A DNA stretch of 63,510 nucleotides, from positions 1-63,510 of the forward strand of contig CALVBP010000009.1 in assembly GCA_944325825.1 (NCBI GenBank), in the 5' to 3' direction. Positions 25,392 through 34,474 of this stretch are shown piece after piece. Source of the DNA: Candidatus Gastranaerophilales bacterium (GTDB taxonomy: Bacteria > Cyanobacteriota > Vampirovibrionia > Gastranaerophilales > Gastranaerophilaceae). The notes under the pieces are model-generated. The model was not told the origin of the DNA. It searched no databases and saw only the letters and a program-made list of their open reading frames with translations. The translations under genes and the position numbers were made by a program. Numbering within the stretch: the first letter of the stretch is position 1; each line of letters begins with the position of its first letter.

Positions 25392-26652
25392 AATATCCGA
25401 GTTCCAAATGCCCTAAGATTACAGTATCTCCGTTTTTTAACCCATAATCGTGTAATACTTCGAAGACCCCCATACTTTTCATAATATTTTGAAGTCTTAT
25501 AACCTGTTCTGTATTCCTTGCATCAGTAACTTTGGCAAGACGGTTGATTTTTCCCCCTGAAATCAGGTAGGTATTTTTATCAAGCTTTGTAACTTCAAAA
25601 GCGCTGTCATCATTGTCATAAGCATCCAAATCTTCTTCAATTTCAATTTCCGTTTCCGGTTTTGGTATTTCGTCTACTTTTTCTGAAATGAAGTAAAGAA
25701 GGGGTTCAATATTTTCCCTGGTTACGGCGGATATTGCAAAAACAGTGTCTGAATATTTTTGGAATTCCTGAACGTATTTTTCTTTCTCCTCGCTGCTTAC
25801 AGCATCAATTTTATTCAGAACCAGTATTTGATATAAGTTGGCAAGCTTTTCCGAGTGTTTTTTTAGTTCATTATTAATAGTTATATAATTTTTTATAGGA
25901 TTTTCGGATGTTAAATCAACGATATGTATAAGGAAACGGCATCTTTCAACATGGCGCAAGAATTCATGTCCCAGCCCAACTCCCTCCGATGCGCCTTCAA
26001 TCAGTCCCGGAATATCAGCAATAACGTATGAGCCTTCATCCGGTTTTTTTACAACCCCAAGGTGAGGAACGAGGGTTGTAAACGGATAGTCAGCAATCTT
26101 AGGGCGTGCAGAACTTACGGCACTTATAAAAGTTGATTTACCTGCGTTCGGCATTCCCAGTAGTCCGACATCTGCTATAAGTTTGAGTTCCAGTTCAAGA
26201 ACCCGTTCGATTCCGGGTTCTCCGGGTTCGCAAAATTGAGGTGCACGTTTTTGAGCGGTTGCAAAGCGGGCATTTCCTCTGCCTCCTCTTCCTCCTTTAG
26301 CGATTAAAACTTTTTGTTCAGATTCTGTAATATCGGCTATAATTTTACCGGTTTTTGTGTCTCGAACCATGGTGCCGAGCGGTACTCTTATAAATAAATC
26401 TTTCGCACATGCCCCATGCATGCCCTTTATTCCGCCATTTTCACCGGATTGGGCCTTGTAAACGGATTTGATTTTGAAATCCAGAAGGGTAGACATATTT
26501 TCATCTCCGATAAAATATATATCTCCGCCCCTTCCGCCGTCACCGCCGGCAGGTCCGCCTTTATCTACATATTTTTCACGTCTCCAGGCAACCATACCGT
26601 TCCCGCCATGTCCTGATACGACTCTGATTTTTGCTTTATCTAAGAATTTCAT
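25354..26652 (-). CDS. obgE: GTPase Obg/CgtA
   Basis: Obg is an essential GTPase in 50S subunit maturation and stress control. The 432-residue protein has the glycine-rich Obg fold (GGPAGGDGGRGGDIYF), the G domain with GMPNAGKS at about 165, DIPGLIEGA and NKID, and a C-terminal OCT domain. Divergent from tsaD; the 77-bp gap carries both promoters. Lead gene of a four-gene operon. Confidence 0.97.
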   Translation of the reverse strand: MKFLDKAKIRVVSGHGGNGMVAWRREKYVDKGGPAGGDGGRGGDIYFIGDENMSTLLDFKIKSVYKAQSGENGGIKGMHGACAKDLFIRVPLGTMVRDTKTGKIIADITESEQKVLIAKGGRGGRGNARFATAQKRAPQFCEPGEPGIERVLELELKLIADVGLLGMPNAGKSTFISAVSSARPKIADYPFTTLVPHLGVVKKPDEGSYVIADIPGLIEGASEGVGLGHEFLRHVERCRFLIHIVDLTSENPIKNYITINNELKKHSEKLANLYQILVLNKIDAVSSEEKEKYVQEFQKYSDTVFAISAVTRENIEPLLYFISEKVDEIPKPETEIEIEEDLDAYDNDDSAFEVTKLDKNTYLISGGKINRLAKVTDARNTEQVIRLQNIMKSMGVFEVLHDYGLKNGDTVILGHLELGYYDDEIWGEGSKV

Positions 26653-26729
26653 ATTGTTTTACGTTTAACCTCTGCGGAGAAAATATTCGAGCTATTTTAA
26701 ATATTTACCCCTTGTATTATAATGCTACT

Positions 26730-27764
26730 ATGAAAAAGGTAAAAAATACATTATTCAGTAACAAACCCGTTACAATTGATGAAAATTCTTTAATAATGGC
26801 GCTGGAATCCAGCTGTGATGAGACAGCCTGTGCAATAGTAAAAGGTGGGAGAGAGGTTCTTGCTAATGTCGTTGCCTCTCAAATAAAAACCCACGAAAAA
26901 TACGGAGGTGTAATACCGGAAATTGCAGCCAGGGAGCATCTTGAAGCTGTCAATGTAGTTGTAGATGAGGCTTTCAAACAAGCAAATGTAAAACCGCAAG
27001 AGATAGCGGCTTTCGCCGGTACGGCAGGCCCCGGACTGGTCGGATGCCTTCTTGTAGGTTTAAACGCAACCAAAGCACTGGCATTAGCTTATGACAAACC
27101 ATTTATAGGTATAAATCATCTAAACGCTCATATTTGTGCTAATTTTATTGATACGACACTTGTACCGCCTTTCATCGCTCTTCTTGTAAGCGGAGGTCAT
27201 ACACAGATTATTGACGTTAAATCATATTCTGAGCTTGAAATAATTGGTGAAACTATTGATGATGCGGTTGGAGAAGCTTATGATAAAGTCGCACGTCTTA
27301 TAGGACTCCCGTATCCTGGCGGACCGAAACTCGATAAAATGGCACAGGAAGGGAACCCGCACGCATTTAAACTTCCTGAGGCAAAAGTTGGAGGATATGA
27401 TTTCAGCTTCTCCGGACTGAAAACAGCCGTTTTAAGACTTGTAAAAAGCTTTGGCGGACAGGAACTTCCTGTAAAAGATATATGTGCAAGTTTTCAGGAA
27501 TGTGTTTCGGGGACTCTTTATAAAAAGGTTAAAAAAGCAGCAGAAGAACGAGGATATAAGCAAGTTGTACTCGCAGGAGGTGTTGCTGCAAACTCTGAAA
27601 TTAGAAGAAAAGTGTTCAGTCTGAAAGATTTAGGATATGATGTTTATGCACCTCAGATGAAATATTGTACCGATAATGCCGCAATGGTCGCAAGTTGCGC
27701 ATTTTTCTTTGATAAAAGTTTTGATAATGCAGATACTGAAGTTTTCTCTAGGGTGGGAAAATAA
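26730..27764 (+). CDS. tsaD: tRNA N6-threonylcarbamoyladenosine transferase
   Basis: TsaD transfers threonylcarbamoyl to A37 of ANN-decoding tRNAs. The 344-residue ASKHA-fold protein shows MALESSCDETACAIV, the metal-binding INHLNAHI, and LLVSGGHTQII, plus CTDNAAMVA near the end. The relatives usually read INHLEGH, so the residue pair NA is unusual. The ORF extends upstream to 26631, but a TATAAT box (26718-26723) ends 6 nt before the ATG at 26730 and no ribosome-binding site is present, suggesting a leaderless mRNA. Confidence 0.94.
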   Translation: MKKVKNTLFSNKPVTIDENSLIMALESSCDETACAIVKGGREVLANVVASQIKTHEKYGGVIPEIAAREHLEAVNVVVDEAFKQANVKPQEIAAFAGTAGPGLVGCLLVGLNATKALALAYDKPFIGINHLNAHICANFIDTTLVPPFIALLVSGGHTQIIDVKSYSELEIIGETIDDAVGEAYDKVARLIGLPYPGGPKLDKMAQEGNPHAFKLPEAKVGGYDFSFSGLKTAVLRLVKSFGGQELPVKDICASFQECVSGTLYKKVKKAAEERGYKQVVLAGGVAANSEIRRKVFSLKDLGYDVYAPQMKYCTDNAAMVASCAFFFDKSFDNADTEVFSRVGK

Positions 27765-27787
27765 AAAAAGTAATGGGGTGAACTAAA

Positions 27788-28570
27788 TTATATTAAATTT
27801 ACTTCCTCATTTATGCTGTAAAATATTTTTGCGTGGGCTTTAAAAGCTTCAGGATTAGCACTTACATAAAATTTTTCTTTTCCGGCAGAAGAAGAGGAAT
27901 TCAAAAGATTATTTTTCTCTAAATCTGATTTTATATATTCTGCAAAGATATCGGCAGGATTTATAAAAAGGTTATGCGGAGCATATTTTGTTAAAGTAGA
28001 AATCAAAAAAGGATAGTGTGTACAGCCAAGAATGATTTTATCAGGATTAAATTCCAGCATTTCATCAAGCTTTAATTTAATGTCCGATTCTGAATCAAGA
28101 CCGGGTTCCAGATTTTCAACTATTTTTACCCAATTTGGGCAGGCAATTTCTTTGACCTTTATTGTGGAGTTATTTTTTGTAAGCTCTCTGGTATAAGCTT
28201 CGGATTTTACGGTTCCTTCGGTTGCAAAAACTCCCACCTTTTGAATAGGTAAAGAAGATACAACTCCGGCACAAGTCTGAAGGACGGGGTACAGTTTAAA
28301 TCTGTAATGGTCTCTTACACTCTCATATGCTAATGCTGAGGAGGTATTACAAGCAATAACCACAGCTTTAACATTCTGTTTTTCAAAAAAATCAAGTATT
28401 TTTTTAGAAAAACCGATAATTTGGGCTTGTGATTTATTTCCGTATGGCAAATTTTTTAAATCTCCATAGTAGATAATATTTTCATTGGGCAGAAGTTCTC
28501 TAAACTTTGAAAGTACGGACAAACCGCCTACTCCTGAATCAAAAAAACCTATTGGAGAATTATTAATCAT
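27788..28570 (-). CDS. murI: Glutamate racemase
   Basis: MurI makes D-glutamate for peptidoglycan. The 260-residue protein has the two catalytic cysteines in ACNTSSAL and LGCTHYPFL, the N-terminal IGFFDSGVGGLSVL with its aspartate, and GDLKNLPYGNKS. It lies 65 bp downstream of the amidase gene on the same strand; both are cell-wall genes. The spacer contains a degenerate hairpin-repeat fragment. Confidence 0.96.
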   Translation of the reverse strand: MINNSPIGFFDSGVGGLSVLSKFRELLPNENIIYYGDLKNLPYGNKSQAQIIGFSKKILDFFEKQNVKAVVIACNTSSALAYESVRDHYRFKLYPVLQTCAGVVSSLPIQKVGVFATEGTVKSEAYTRELTKNNSTIKVKEIACPNWVKIVENLEPGLDSESDIKLKLDEMLEFNPDKIILGCTHYPFLISTLTKYAPHNLFINPADIFAEYIKSDLEKNNLLNSSSSAGKEKFYVSANPEAFKAHAKIFYSINEEVNLI

Positions 28571-28635
28571 TATTTACTGTTTACCTCTTTCGTAATTTTC
28601 AACTCCCCTGGACTTTTCTCAAGGAGAGGGTGTGA

Positions 28636-30540
28636 TTATTTATCTTTAAGATACTCAATAATACCTTCTGCTATAGCTTTTGCTGTTGCTTTCTTTCTTT
28701 TTTCAGACACAAGCTCATTGCGTTCTTTGTCATTTGAAATAAATCCTATTTCGCAAAGAATTGCAGGTACTGTTGTATGATTTATAACATAAAACTTAGA
28801 TTTAACAAGACCTCTGTCATTTGTATCTACTTCTTTCATAAGGTGTTTGTGGACAACTTTAGCCAAATCTTTACTGTAATCGTGATAGTAATGAGTTTCT
28901 ATTCCGCTTGGCGATTCTGATACTGCAGAATTTACGTGTATGCTTACAAAAATTTCCGGTGTTTCTTCTTCCGAGAAAGTAACCCTGTCTTCTAATGAAA
29001 CGTAGGTATCTTTCTTTCTGGTAAGTGCGGTTTTATATCCTTTAGAACGAAGAATAGATTCAACTCTCTGGGTTATATCAAGAGTAATGTCTTTTTCATT
29101 TATTCCCTCTCTTATAGCACCGTAGTCAGAACCTCCGTGACCGGCATCAAGAACCACTTTGTCCTTAATAGCACCTTTTTTCAAAACTTTTTCTGTTTTA
29201 GTTTGCTGCTGGGTTCGGATAATTGTTATTTTAAGGGCTTTTGAGTCTAAGCTCTGTTCAACTTTTACGATATCATCTTTATTAATAGGCATAGCAGCCC
29301 GAACTCCGATTTTAGGCAAAAGAGATAGCGTAAATTGCTTGTAATAGCTGTTACCTAGCGTTTTTATTATATCCATTTCATTATAACTTTTTACATTAAA
29401 CAGGAAAAAGTTAAGAGAATTGTCCGTTCTTAAAATTGAATGCACAACTGGGGAGGAAAAAGATAGGATTAGTTCGTTTGTTCTGGAATCAATTTTGCGG
29501 ACAAAAACTTTATTTATATTTGAAATATTATTTGCAAGCTGTGTATGGTCAAGCTTATCTGAATCTATAACAAACAAAGATTGTCCGTCCTGAGAGTATA
29601 TCGGCATATATTTATCAGGTTTGTCGGATGTTATAACTATACGTGCCTTGTTATATTCAAATTGTCCGATTTTAGCTGTATCTTTGCAGCTTCCATCCGG
29701 ACAGAGGTTAATTTCTTTATTTCTGATATCTTTCTCAAGATAAGCGTTAGGCAGGTCTATAACTGTACGATTAGGCTCTTTGAGATAAAACATTTTTGCT
29801 GTTGTAATCTGCCCAAGTCCGCTAACCAGCAGTCCTCCGTCTTTTGGAAGGTACTGATCTATAAAATATTTTGTTCTTAATTTAAGCTTTGATGATATAT
29901 CCACCGATACGGTTGAATCATAGGTTTTCCCGTCTGTATTGGGAAGCGTTGAGTTTTCAAAAGCTCTTTGAATATCATCCATTACGCTTGCCGGAATCTT
30001 AACCTGAGAAGAAGCCGGAATGGTAACTTTTTGTATAAATTGAGAATTTGCAACGATATTGGAGTATATGGGGTTTACCGTATTTTCATCATAAATTGTA
30101 TTAAAATAATCGTTTCCTATTTGAGGTTTTGAGATTTGAACAATAATATTTCCGTCAATTGAGAATAATTTAATCTTTGAGGTGTCAAAATCTTCTTCAA
30201 ACGTTATAACGACTCTGACAATGTCAGGATTCGTTTCAAATTGCGCAAGCCTGATTTCTTTAACATTACTTTTTTCAAAAATAAGCTGCTTCTTTTCTCC
30301 AATCAGAACGGCATTTTCAATATCAAAATAAATTCTGTTCGGGTTTGATAATTTTACTATTTTAATATCCGAGAGAGCTTTAGGGTCAGACGGAGGCTCT
30401 TTTGAGGTGAGGTATACAATTGAAGAAGAATCGTCATAATGCAACGACATAATTTTCAGAGGTTCACCCTCTGCAAAAACCGGTAAAAATGTTTGAATAA
30501 AAATTATAAATAAAGTTATTAGAAAAAATATTCTCTTCAT
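28636..30540 (-). CDS. N-acetylmuramoyl-L-alanine amidase with AMIN domains
   Basis: The 634-residue secreted enzyme cleaves the MurNAc-L-alanine bond in septal or growing peptidoglycan. A signal peptide (about 1-24) precedes two or three AMIN-like beta domains (about 28-130, 210-315, 330-430) that direct such proteins to the wall or secretin sites. The Amidase_3 domain (about 455-634) shows DAGHGG, an REGINEKD glutamate, SIHVN and CEIGFIS. No ribosome-binding site is seen; TATTAC lies 9 nt upstream, suggesting a leaderless start. The cyanobacterial AmiC family has the same architecture. Confidence 0.93.
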   Translation of the reverse strand: MKRIFFLITLFIIFIQTFLPVFAEGEPLKIMSLHYDDSSSIVYLTSKEPPSDPKALSDIKIVKLSNPNRIYFDIENAVLIGEKKQLIFEKSNVKEIRLAQFETNPDIVRVVITFEEDFDTSKIKLFSIDGNIIVQISKPQIGNDYFNTIYDENTVNPIYSNIVANSQFIQKVTIPASSQVKIPASVMDDIQRAFENSTLPNTDGKTYDSTVSVDISSKLKLRTKYFIDQYLPKDGGLLVSGLGQITTAKMFYLKEPNRTVIDLPNAYLEKDIRNKEINLCPDGSCKDTAKIGQFEYNKARIVITSDKPDKYMPIYSQDGQSLFVIDSDKLDHTQLANNISNINKVFVRKIDSRTNELILSFSSPVVHSILRTDNSLNFFLFNVKSYNEMDIIKTLGNSYYKQFTLSLLPKIGVRAAMPINKDDIVKVEQSLDSKALKITIIRTQQQTKTEKVLKKGAIKDKVVLDAGHGGSDYGAIREGINEKDITLDITQRVESILRSKGYKTALTRKKDTYVSLEDRVTFSEEETPEIFVSIHVNSAVSESPSGIETHYYHDYSKDLAKVVHKHLMKEVDTNDRGLVKSKFYVINHTTVPAILCEIGFISNDKERNELVSEKRKKATAKAIAEGIIEYLKDK

Positions 30541-30611
30541 GATTTAACTGTAATACTTTCGGTGAAAATATTACACCCCAATATCTCTTTCCCTATTTTA
30601 TCAAAAAATAA

Positions 30612-30643
30612 TTGAAAAAAAAAGCACTTCACTGAAGTGCTTT
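30612..30643 (-). terminator. Rho-independent terminator of the 42-residue gene
   Basis: AAAGCACTTC and GAAGTGCTTT form a 10-bp stem with a 3-nt loop; on the minus strand it is followed by a T-run. It lies about 28 nt beyond the stop of the small gene. Confidence 0.85.
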
Positions 30644-30670
30644 AGTACGTATTTCGAGAGTTAAACTTTT

Positions 30671-30799
30671 TTATGTGTGCAATTTACTGTCAATTTCGTA
30701 AATTTTTAACACAATAGAATTTGCCCAATCCTTAATCAACAGCATAAATAGCTTCAATTCGTCTCTGAAACTGTAACATCCGGGCCACATTGAATACAT
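30671..30799 (-). CDS. Small protein, 42 residues, sigma-28-type promoter
   Basis: This short gene has a full set of signals. A consensus FliA-type promoter (30833-30859) and AAAGGAG 7 nt before the ATG precede it, and a strong terminator follows. The product starts MYSMWPGCYSFRDELKLF and ends YEIDSKLHT. It is amphipathic with one cysteine and no clear membrane span or signal peptide. No family recognised. Possible roles are a flagellar chaperone-like or anti-sigma peptide; FlgM itself is longer and I see no FlgM motif. Confidence 0.75.
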   Translation of the reverse strand: MYSMWPGCYSFRDELKLFMLLIKDWANSIVLKIYEIDSKLHT

Positions 30800-30832
30800 A
30801 TTTATACTCCTTTCAATTACCTTACAAAATTG

Positions 30833-30859
30833 TTAACGGCAATTTTTCGAAAAACTTTA
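30833..30859 (-). promoter_or_regulatory. Sigma-28 (FliA)-type promoter
   Basis: On the minus strand, TAAAGTTT-N11-GCCGTTAA: the full -35, exact spacing and a -10 with one mismatch. It lies 34-60 nt before the ATG at 30799. The 11-nt spacer TTCGAAAAATT is similar in composition to the spacers at 14.2 and 47.9 kb. Confidence 0.8.
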
Positions 30860-30946
30860 ACAATTTAAACAAAATTTTAACAAAAATTTACAATAAAATG
30901 TAAACTTTTGTAAATATATTTAGACGGGCTGAAATCAAGACACTTA

Positions 30947-30964
30947 TATATACTTTATATATAT
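30947..30964 (+). promoter_or_regulatory. 18-bp motif shared with 34.43 kb
   Basis: TATATACTTTATATATAT lies directly upstream of the ribosome-binding site of the gene at 30975. The identical 18-mer is at 34434-34451 before the gene at 34475. TATACT could be a -10 box. Confidence 0.5.
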
Positions 30965-30974
30965 GAGGTATATT

Positions 30975-32870
30975 ATGGCAGTAGATGTAAATGTACAAAG
31001 TTTATATGGACAACAAACCGGCAGCATACAAGCTGCGGGTTCTTCTGCTGTTGATAGTACCTCTGCACCTATTGAACTGGTTGATAAAAAAGTAGTAGAA
31101 GGCGAAGGCAACATTGATGTTGCTCAAACAAACAATACCTCAAATATTCAAACAACACAAAGCCGTACTGTAGATGAGCTTTATAACTCAATTGCAGCTC
31201 TTTGCACACAGTATGGTATCAGTCTTAGCGAAGCTAAAAAGATAGGGCTTATGGAAAAAATTGCAGGCGTTCCGCAGGAAGAACTCCTTAATATGCCGAA
31301 CAGCGAAATACAAAAGCATATTGAATGTTTAAAGGCAGCTCTTAAAAAACTTTCAGCTTATGGCAAAATTGATCTTGAAGAGCTTGCTACTCTTGCTAAT
31401 AACTACAATGTAGCAATTCATACCGGATGGTCTATAGAAGGTTTTGAAGAAGCGCAATCTAAAAATAGTGAATCTATAGCAGAACGTTTTGAACGATTCT
31501 TTGGTGTTAAAGATTTGTACTCTTGTTCTGAAGAAAAGATTAAAGAGTATTTAAAAAGATATTTTGACAACTTCTTCAAGGAAAAGATTGAAAAAGGTAT
31601 GTCAAGAGAAGAAGCCGTAAAACTTCAATTACAAGATTTTGCCAAGTTATTGATTAATACACCTGAAGATAAACGTCAAATCTTTATTGATGCGGCTAAA
31701 TCATTACTTTCTGAAAACAGACCGGAAGGTTTTGAATCTTTATTCAGAAGCTATACAGATGATGCTAAGAGAACAGAAACGGCTGACAGTGTTACTGTTG
31801 AAGATATTGAAGAATTAACAACAGTTAAGGATATTGAAGGTAATGCTCCGGATATGGATGGGGCAGCCCGTTTATCAGCAGCTCCTGCAAAATATAGAAG
31901 CGAAGATGGCTCTAAAGAATATCACGAACAGTTTAATGAAAGTGCTAAAAACTTCTTTGAAAAAAATAAAGAAGCTTTGGCAATTATTGATGAAAAATTA
32001 CTTAAAGGTGAAGAATTAACAGAACAGGAACAAGAACTTCTTCTAAAAAGAAATAACCTTTATGTTGCCGGTGCTGCCGGTGAAATGGCGGGTACTGCAA
32101 ATAACGTCGGTATTTCTGATGAGTTCAAAAATCAGATATTAAAGATAATGAACTCTGATGCATATGAACTTCCAATCTACAGAGAAGTTATGGAGCAGGT
32201 TGTTTCTTTTATTGAAAATCATCCTGAAACAATGACAATGCCTGTTGAAGAATTTGTCAAATTAATGGACGAGGTTACTAACGGTAACTACTCTACAGTT
32301 GTTAACGATATCGAAAAAGGTACAACAACACCGTTAAATGAGCCTGCGGACATAGATGATTTATCAACAGAACCCGCTGCTGATTATCCTGAATCTTCTG
32401 CCGGTAATACTTACGGAGTAGGTTTCAGTAATACTGATTCTATTGATACATCAAAACCGGAAACTCATAAAATTCAACTATATGATGAATCAAATGAAAC
32501 ACCTGGAACAGCGGCATCAGAAACAACAATAAAAACTGATAATATAGTCGAAGCGGCAAAATCCGGTGTCGATGGATTGAAATTATTCGTTAAAGACAAT
32601 GGTTCTAAAATAGCTGTTGTTGAAGTATTTAAAAATTTGAAATATTTAAGTCAGTGTGTCGTAAATGTTGCAATTAGAATGTACGAAACTTTTGCCGAAA
32701 GTATTCAGGCCGATACATTAAAAAAAGTTACGAACGAAGGATTTAATATTCTTTTAGCTCATACTCCAGATAAAACTTTATTAAGCCTTAAAGGTGAAAC
32801 ATTCTCTAACTTCTATGCGACACAGCAGTTGGATGATGCAGTAGAAAAAGTTGAAGAAAAAAGAGCTTAA
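30975..32870 (+). CDS. Hypothetical helical protein, 631 residues
   Basis: I do not recognise a family. The protein has a Ser/Thr/Asn-rich N-terminus (about 1-65), a long helical, acidic body, a low-complexity Pro/Asp/Thr linker (about 470-530) and a more hydrophobic helical C-terminal 100 residues. No signal peptide. GAGG lies 6 nt before the ATG at 30975, so this start is preferred to 30963. It shares an 18-bp upstream motif with the gene at 34475. The shape resembles extracellular or export-machinery substrates, but that is only impression. Confidence 0.75.
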   Translation: MAVDVNVQSLYGQQTGSIQAAGSSAVDSTSAPIELVDKKVVEGEGNIDVAQTNNTSNIQTTQSRTVDELYNSIAALCTQYGISLSEAKKIGLMEKIAGVPQEELLNMPNSEIQKHIECLKAALKKLSAYGKIDLEELATLANNYNVAIHTGWSIEGFEEAQSKNSESIAERFERFFGVKDLYSCSEEKIKEYLKRYFDNFFKEKIEKGMSREEAVKLQLQDFAKLLINTPEDKRQIFIDAAKSLLSENRPEGFESLFRSYTDDAKRTETADSVTVEDIEELTTVKDIEGNAPDMDGAARLSAAPAKYRSEDGSKEYHEQFNESAKNFFEKNKEALAIIDEKLLKGEELTEQEQELLLKRNNLYVAGAAGEMAGTANNVGISDEFKNQILKIMNSDAYELPIYREVMEQVVSFIENHPETMTMPVEEFVKLMDEVTNGNYSTVVNDIEKGTTTPLNEPADIDDLSTEPAADYPESSAGNTYGVGFSNTDSIDTSKPETHKIQLYDESNETPGTAASETTIKTDNIVEAAKSGVDGLKLFVKDNGSKIAVVEVFKNLKYLSQCVVNVAIRMYETFAESIQADTLKKVTNEGFNILLAHTPDKTLLSLKGETFSNFYATQQLDDAVEKVEEKRA

Positions 32871-32909
32871 TCTATTGTTTGATTAGAAATTTAATGTCAT
32901 AATTAGATT

Positions 32910-33599
32910 ATGAATTTATTCAAAAATCTGATTTATTTTATACTGTCCGTTCAGGAGAAAATTCTAACCAGAAGTCTTTCAAAGACCATCGGTGTTAAAA
33001 ATACTTCTAAAAGAAAAAGAGTGTATTCTAACGGCTGTTTGTTGAGTCTGGATACAGTTGCTCAAGGGGAAAAAGAAAGGATGGAAGAAGAACTCCTCTT
33101 GATTCTTAAAAGCGCAAATTATAATCCTGTCGAGATTCTTGAATATATAAAGAAACACGGAACGAAGGTGTATTATATAGAAAAAACTTCTTATCTTAAT
33201 TCAGCAGGTGAGAATGAAGGATTTATTTACCCCCAAAGAGGGATAAAAGCCTTATATTTGTCTCTTTTAACTCAAGGTAAGTTCAAATTTAAAACAGACG
33301 AAATGTTTGTATTGACTAAAGGTGAAATAAACAAGTATTTCTTTATTTACTATTTTTACAACTGGTATGCATTTAAACACAATATTGCAGGTTTGGATAC
33401 AGAATCTCAGGAGCTTTTGAAAAAGTACCTGTATTCTGATGAAGGATTGAATAATCTCCAGTTATCCGAGATTTATAAACTTAAAGATGCGATAAAACAA
33501 GATAAAGCATCAATTGAATTTGTTATAAAATTATGTAGAAATTATGACGGCGCAAAGCAAGCTCTTGAAAAACTTAAGGATTCCGGAGCCAGCCTTTAA
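32910..33599 (+). CDS. Hypothetical protein
   Basis: The 229-residue basic, helical protein shows a hydrophobic N-terminal stretch (about 3-14) but no certain signal peptide. No motif recognised. The region FKTDEMFVLTKGEINKYFFI in the middle is aromatic-rich. No ribosome-binding site: CATAAT at 32898-32903 ends 6 nt before the ATG with TTGTTT 17 nt further up, so probably a leaderless message. It overlaps the convergent hydrolase tail by 4 bp. Confidence 0.65.
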   Translation: MNLFKNLIYFILSVQEKILTRSLSKTIGVKNTSKRKRVYSNGCLLSLDTVAQGEKERMEEELLLILKSANYNPVEILEYIKKHGTKVYYIEKTSYLNSAGENEGFIYPQRGIKALYLSLLTQGKFKFKTDEMFVLTKGEINKYFFIYYFYNWYAFKHNIAGLDTESQELLKKYLYSDEGLNNLQLSEIYKLKDAIKQDKASIEFVIKLCRNYDGAKQALEKLKDSGASL

Positions 33600-34363
33600 T
33601 TAAAGTATCCGGAAATCCATTCGGTTATGACTCTGGAAAGACTCTCGTCATTTTTTAGCATTAACATTCCGGAGGTCTTTGAATCGGAAGTATACTCGAC
33701 AAAATGTGCCTGTGCAAATTTACTTAAGTAATCGGAAGCTTCCTTTGCGATAATATCGTCAGTTCCGGAGATAGCCAAAATGTCCACGTTATCAAGGTGC
33801 GCAATGCTAACCGGAATGTAAAGACCTTTTGTTTCGGTTACAGGGGATAATATTACAATTGTTTTCGGGCGGATTTTAGATTTATCAGATGCCAGAATGC
33901 CGGTACTACCACCTATATCAGAGCCTACGATTGCCCAATTATTAAAGAAAATTCTTTTGCTGTTCTCTTCTTTAACTTTATTCATAACAATCAAAACATC
34001 TTCCGGATACTTGGCATAACCGGAATTTTTTAAACTTTTCCATGAAACTCTTTCTAACGTAGAATCATATACGCTTTTCCCATGACCTCTCAGGTCAATT
34101 GTTAATACTGCAAAGTTTTTGTCGAGCAACAGCTGAGGTAAATTTCCCCACCACTGGGAGTTATATCCCAGAGAGTGTAAAAGAACAACAGTTTTAAATT
34201 CCTTTTGTGTTTTTATTTTTGGGTAAGTAAGTGTGGCATTAATATTAAACCCGTCAGATGAAACAGCTTTAATAGTTTTTTTTGTGTATTTTTGCGCAGC
34301 ATCCGCCGATATATTTATAAAAAGCAAAAATAATGTTAAAATAATTAGAGCTACTCTTTTCAT
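33596..34363 (-). CDS. Secreted alpha/beta hydrolase fold protein
   Basis: The 255-residue protein has a signal peptide (about 1-22, ending ADAAQ) and an alpha/beta hydrolase core: VVLLHSLGYNSQWW (oxyanion region) and IDLRGHGKSVYD. At the nucleophile elbow the sequence is VGSDIGG, giving G-x-Asp-x-G where esterases have Ser. An Asp nucleophile occurs in epoxide hydrolases and haloalkane dehalogenases, so activity is open. The start is the ATG at 34363: TATAAT (34373-34378) lies 9 nt upstream and no ribosome-binding site exists. Confidence 0.8.
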   Translation of the reverse strand: MKRVALIILTLFLLFINISADAAQKYTKKTIKAVSSDGFNINATLTYPKIKTQKEFKTVVLLHSLGYNSQWWGNLPQLLLDKNFAVLTIDLRGHGKSVYDSTLERVSWKSLKNSGYAKYPEDVLIVMNKVKEENSKRIFFNNWAIVGSDIGGSTGILASDKSKIRPKTIVILSPVTETKGLYIPVSIAHLDNVDILAISGTDDIIAKEASDYLSKFAQAHFVEYTSDSKTSGMLMLKNDESLSRVITEWISGYFN

Positions 34364-34433
34364 AACAGTAAAATTATACCACAATAAAATTCAATGTTAC
34401 AAATCTTAATGAAAAAGGCAATTATTTGTAATT

Positions 34434-34451
34434 TATATACTTTATATATAT
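34434..34451 (+). promoter_or_regulatory. 18-bp motif shared with 30.95 kb
   Basis: TATATACTTTATATATAT, identical to 30947-30964, lies 23 nt before the ATG at 34475. Candidate promoter core for a common sigma factor or regulator. Confidence 0.5.
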
Positions 34452-34474
34452 AAGAAATAATTTAAGGAGAGACT

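Noticed and set aside
30671-30799. FlgM anti-sigma factor
   Set aside because: Considered because of the sigma-28 promoter, but FlgM is about 80-100 residues with a recognisable C-terminal helix pair; this 42-residue product shows no such match.
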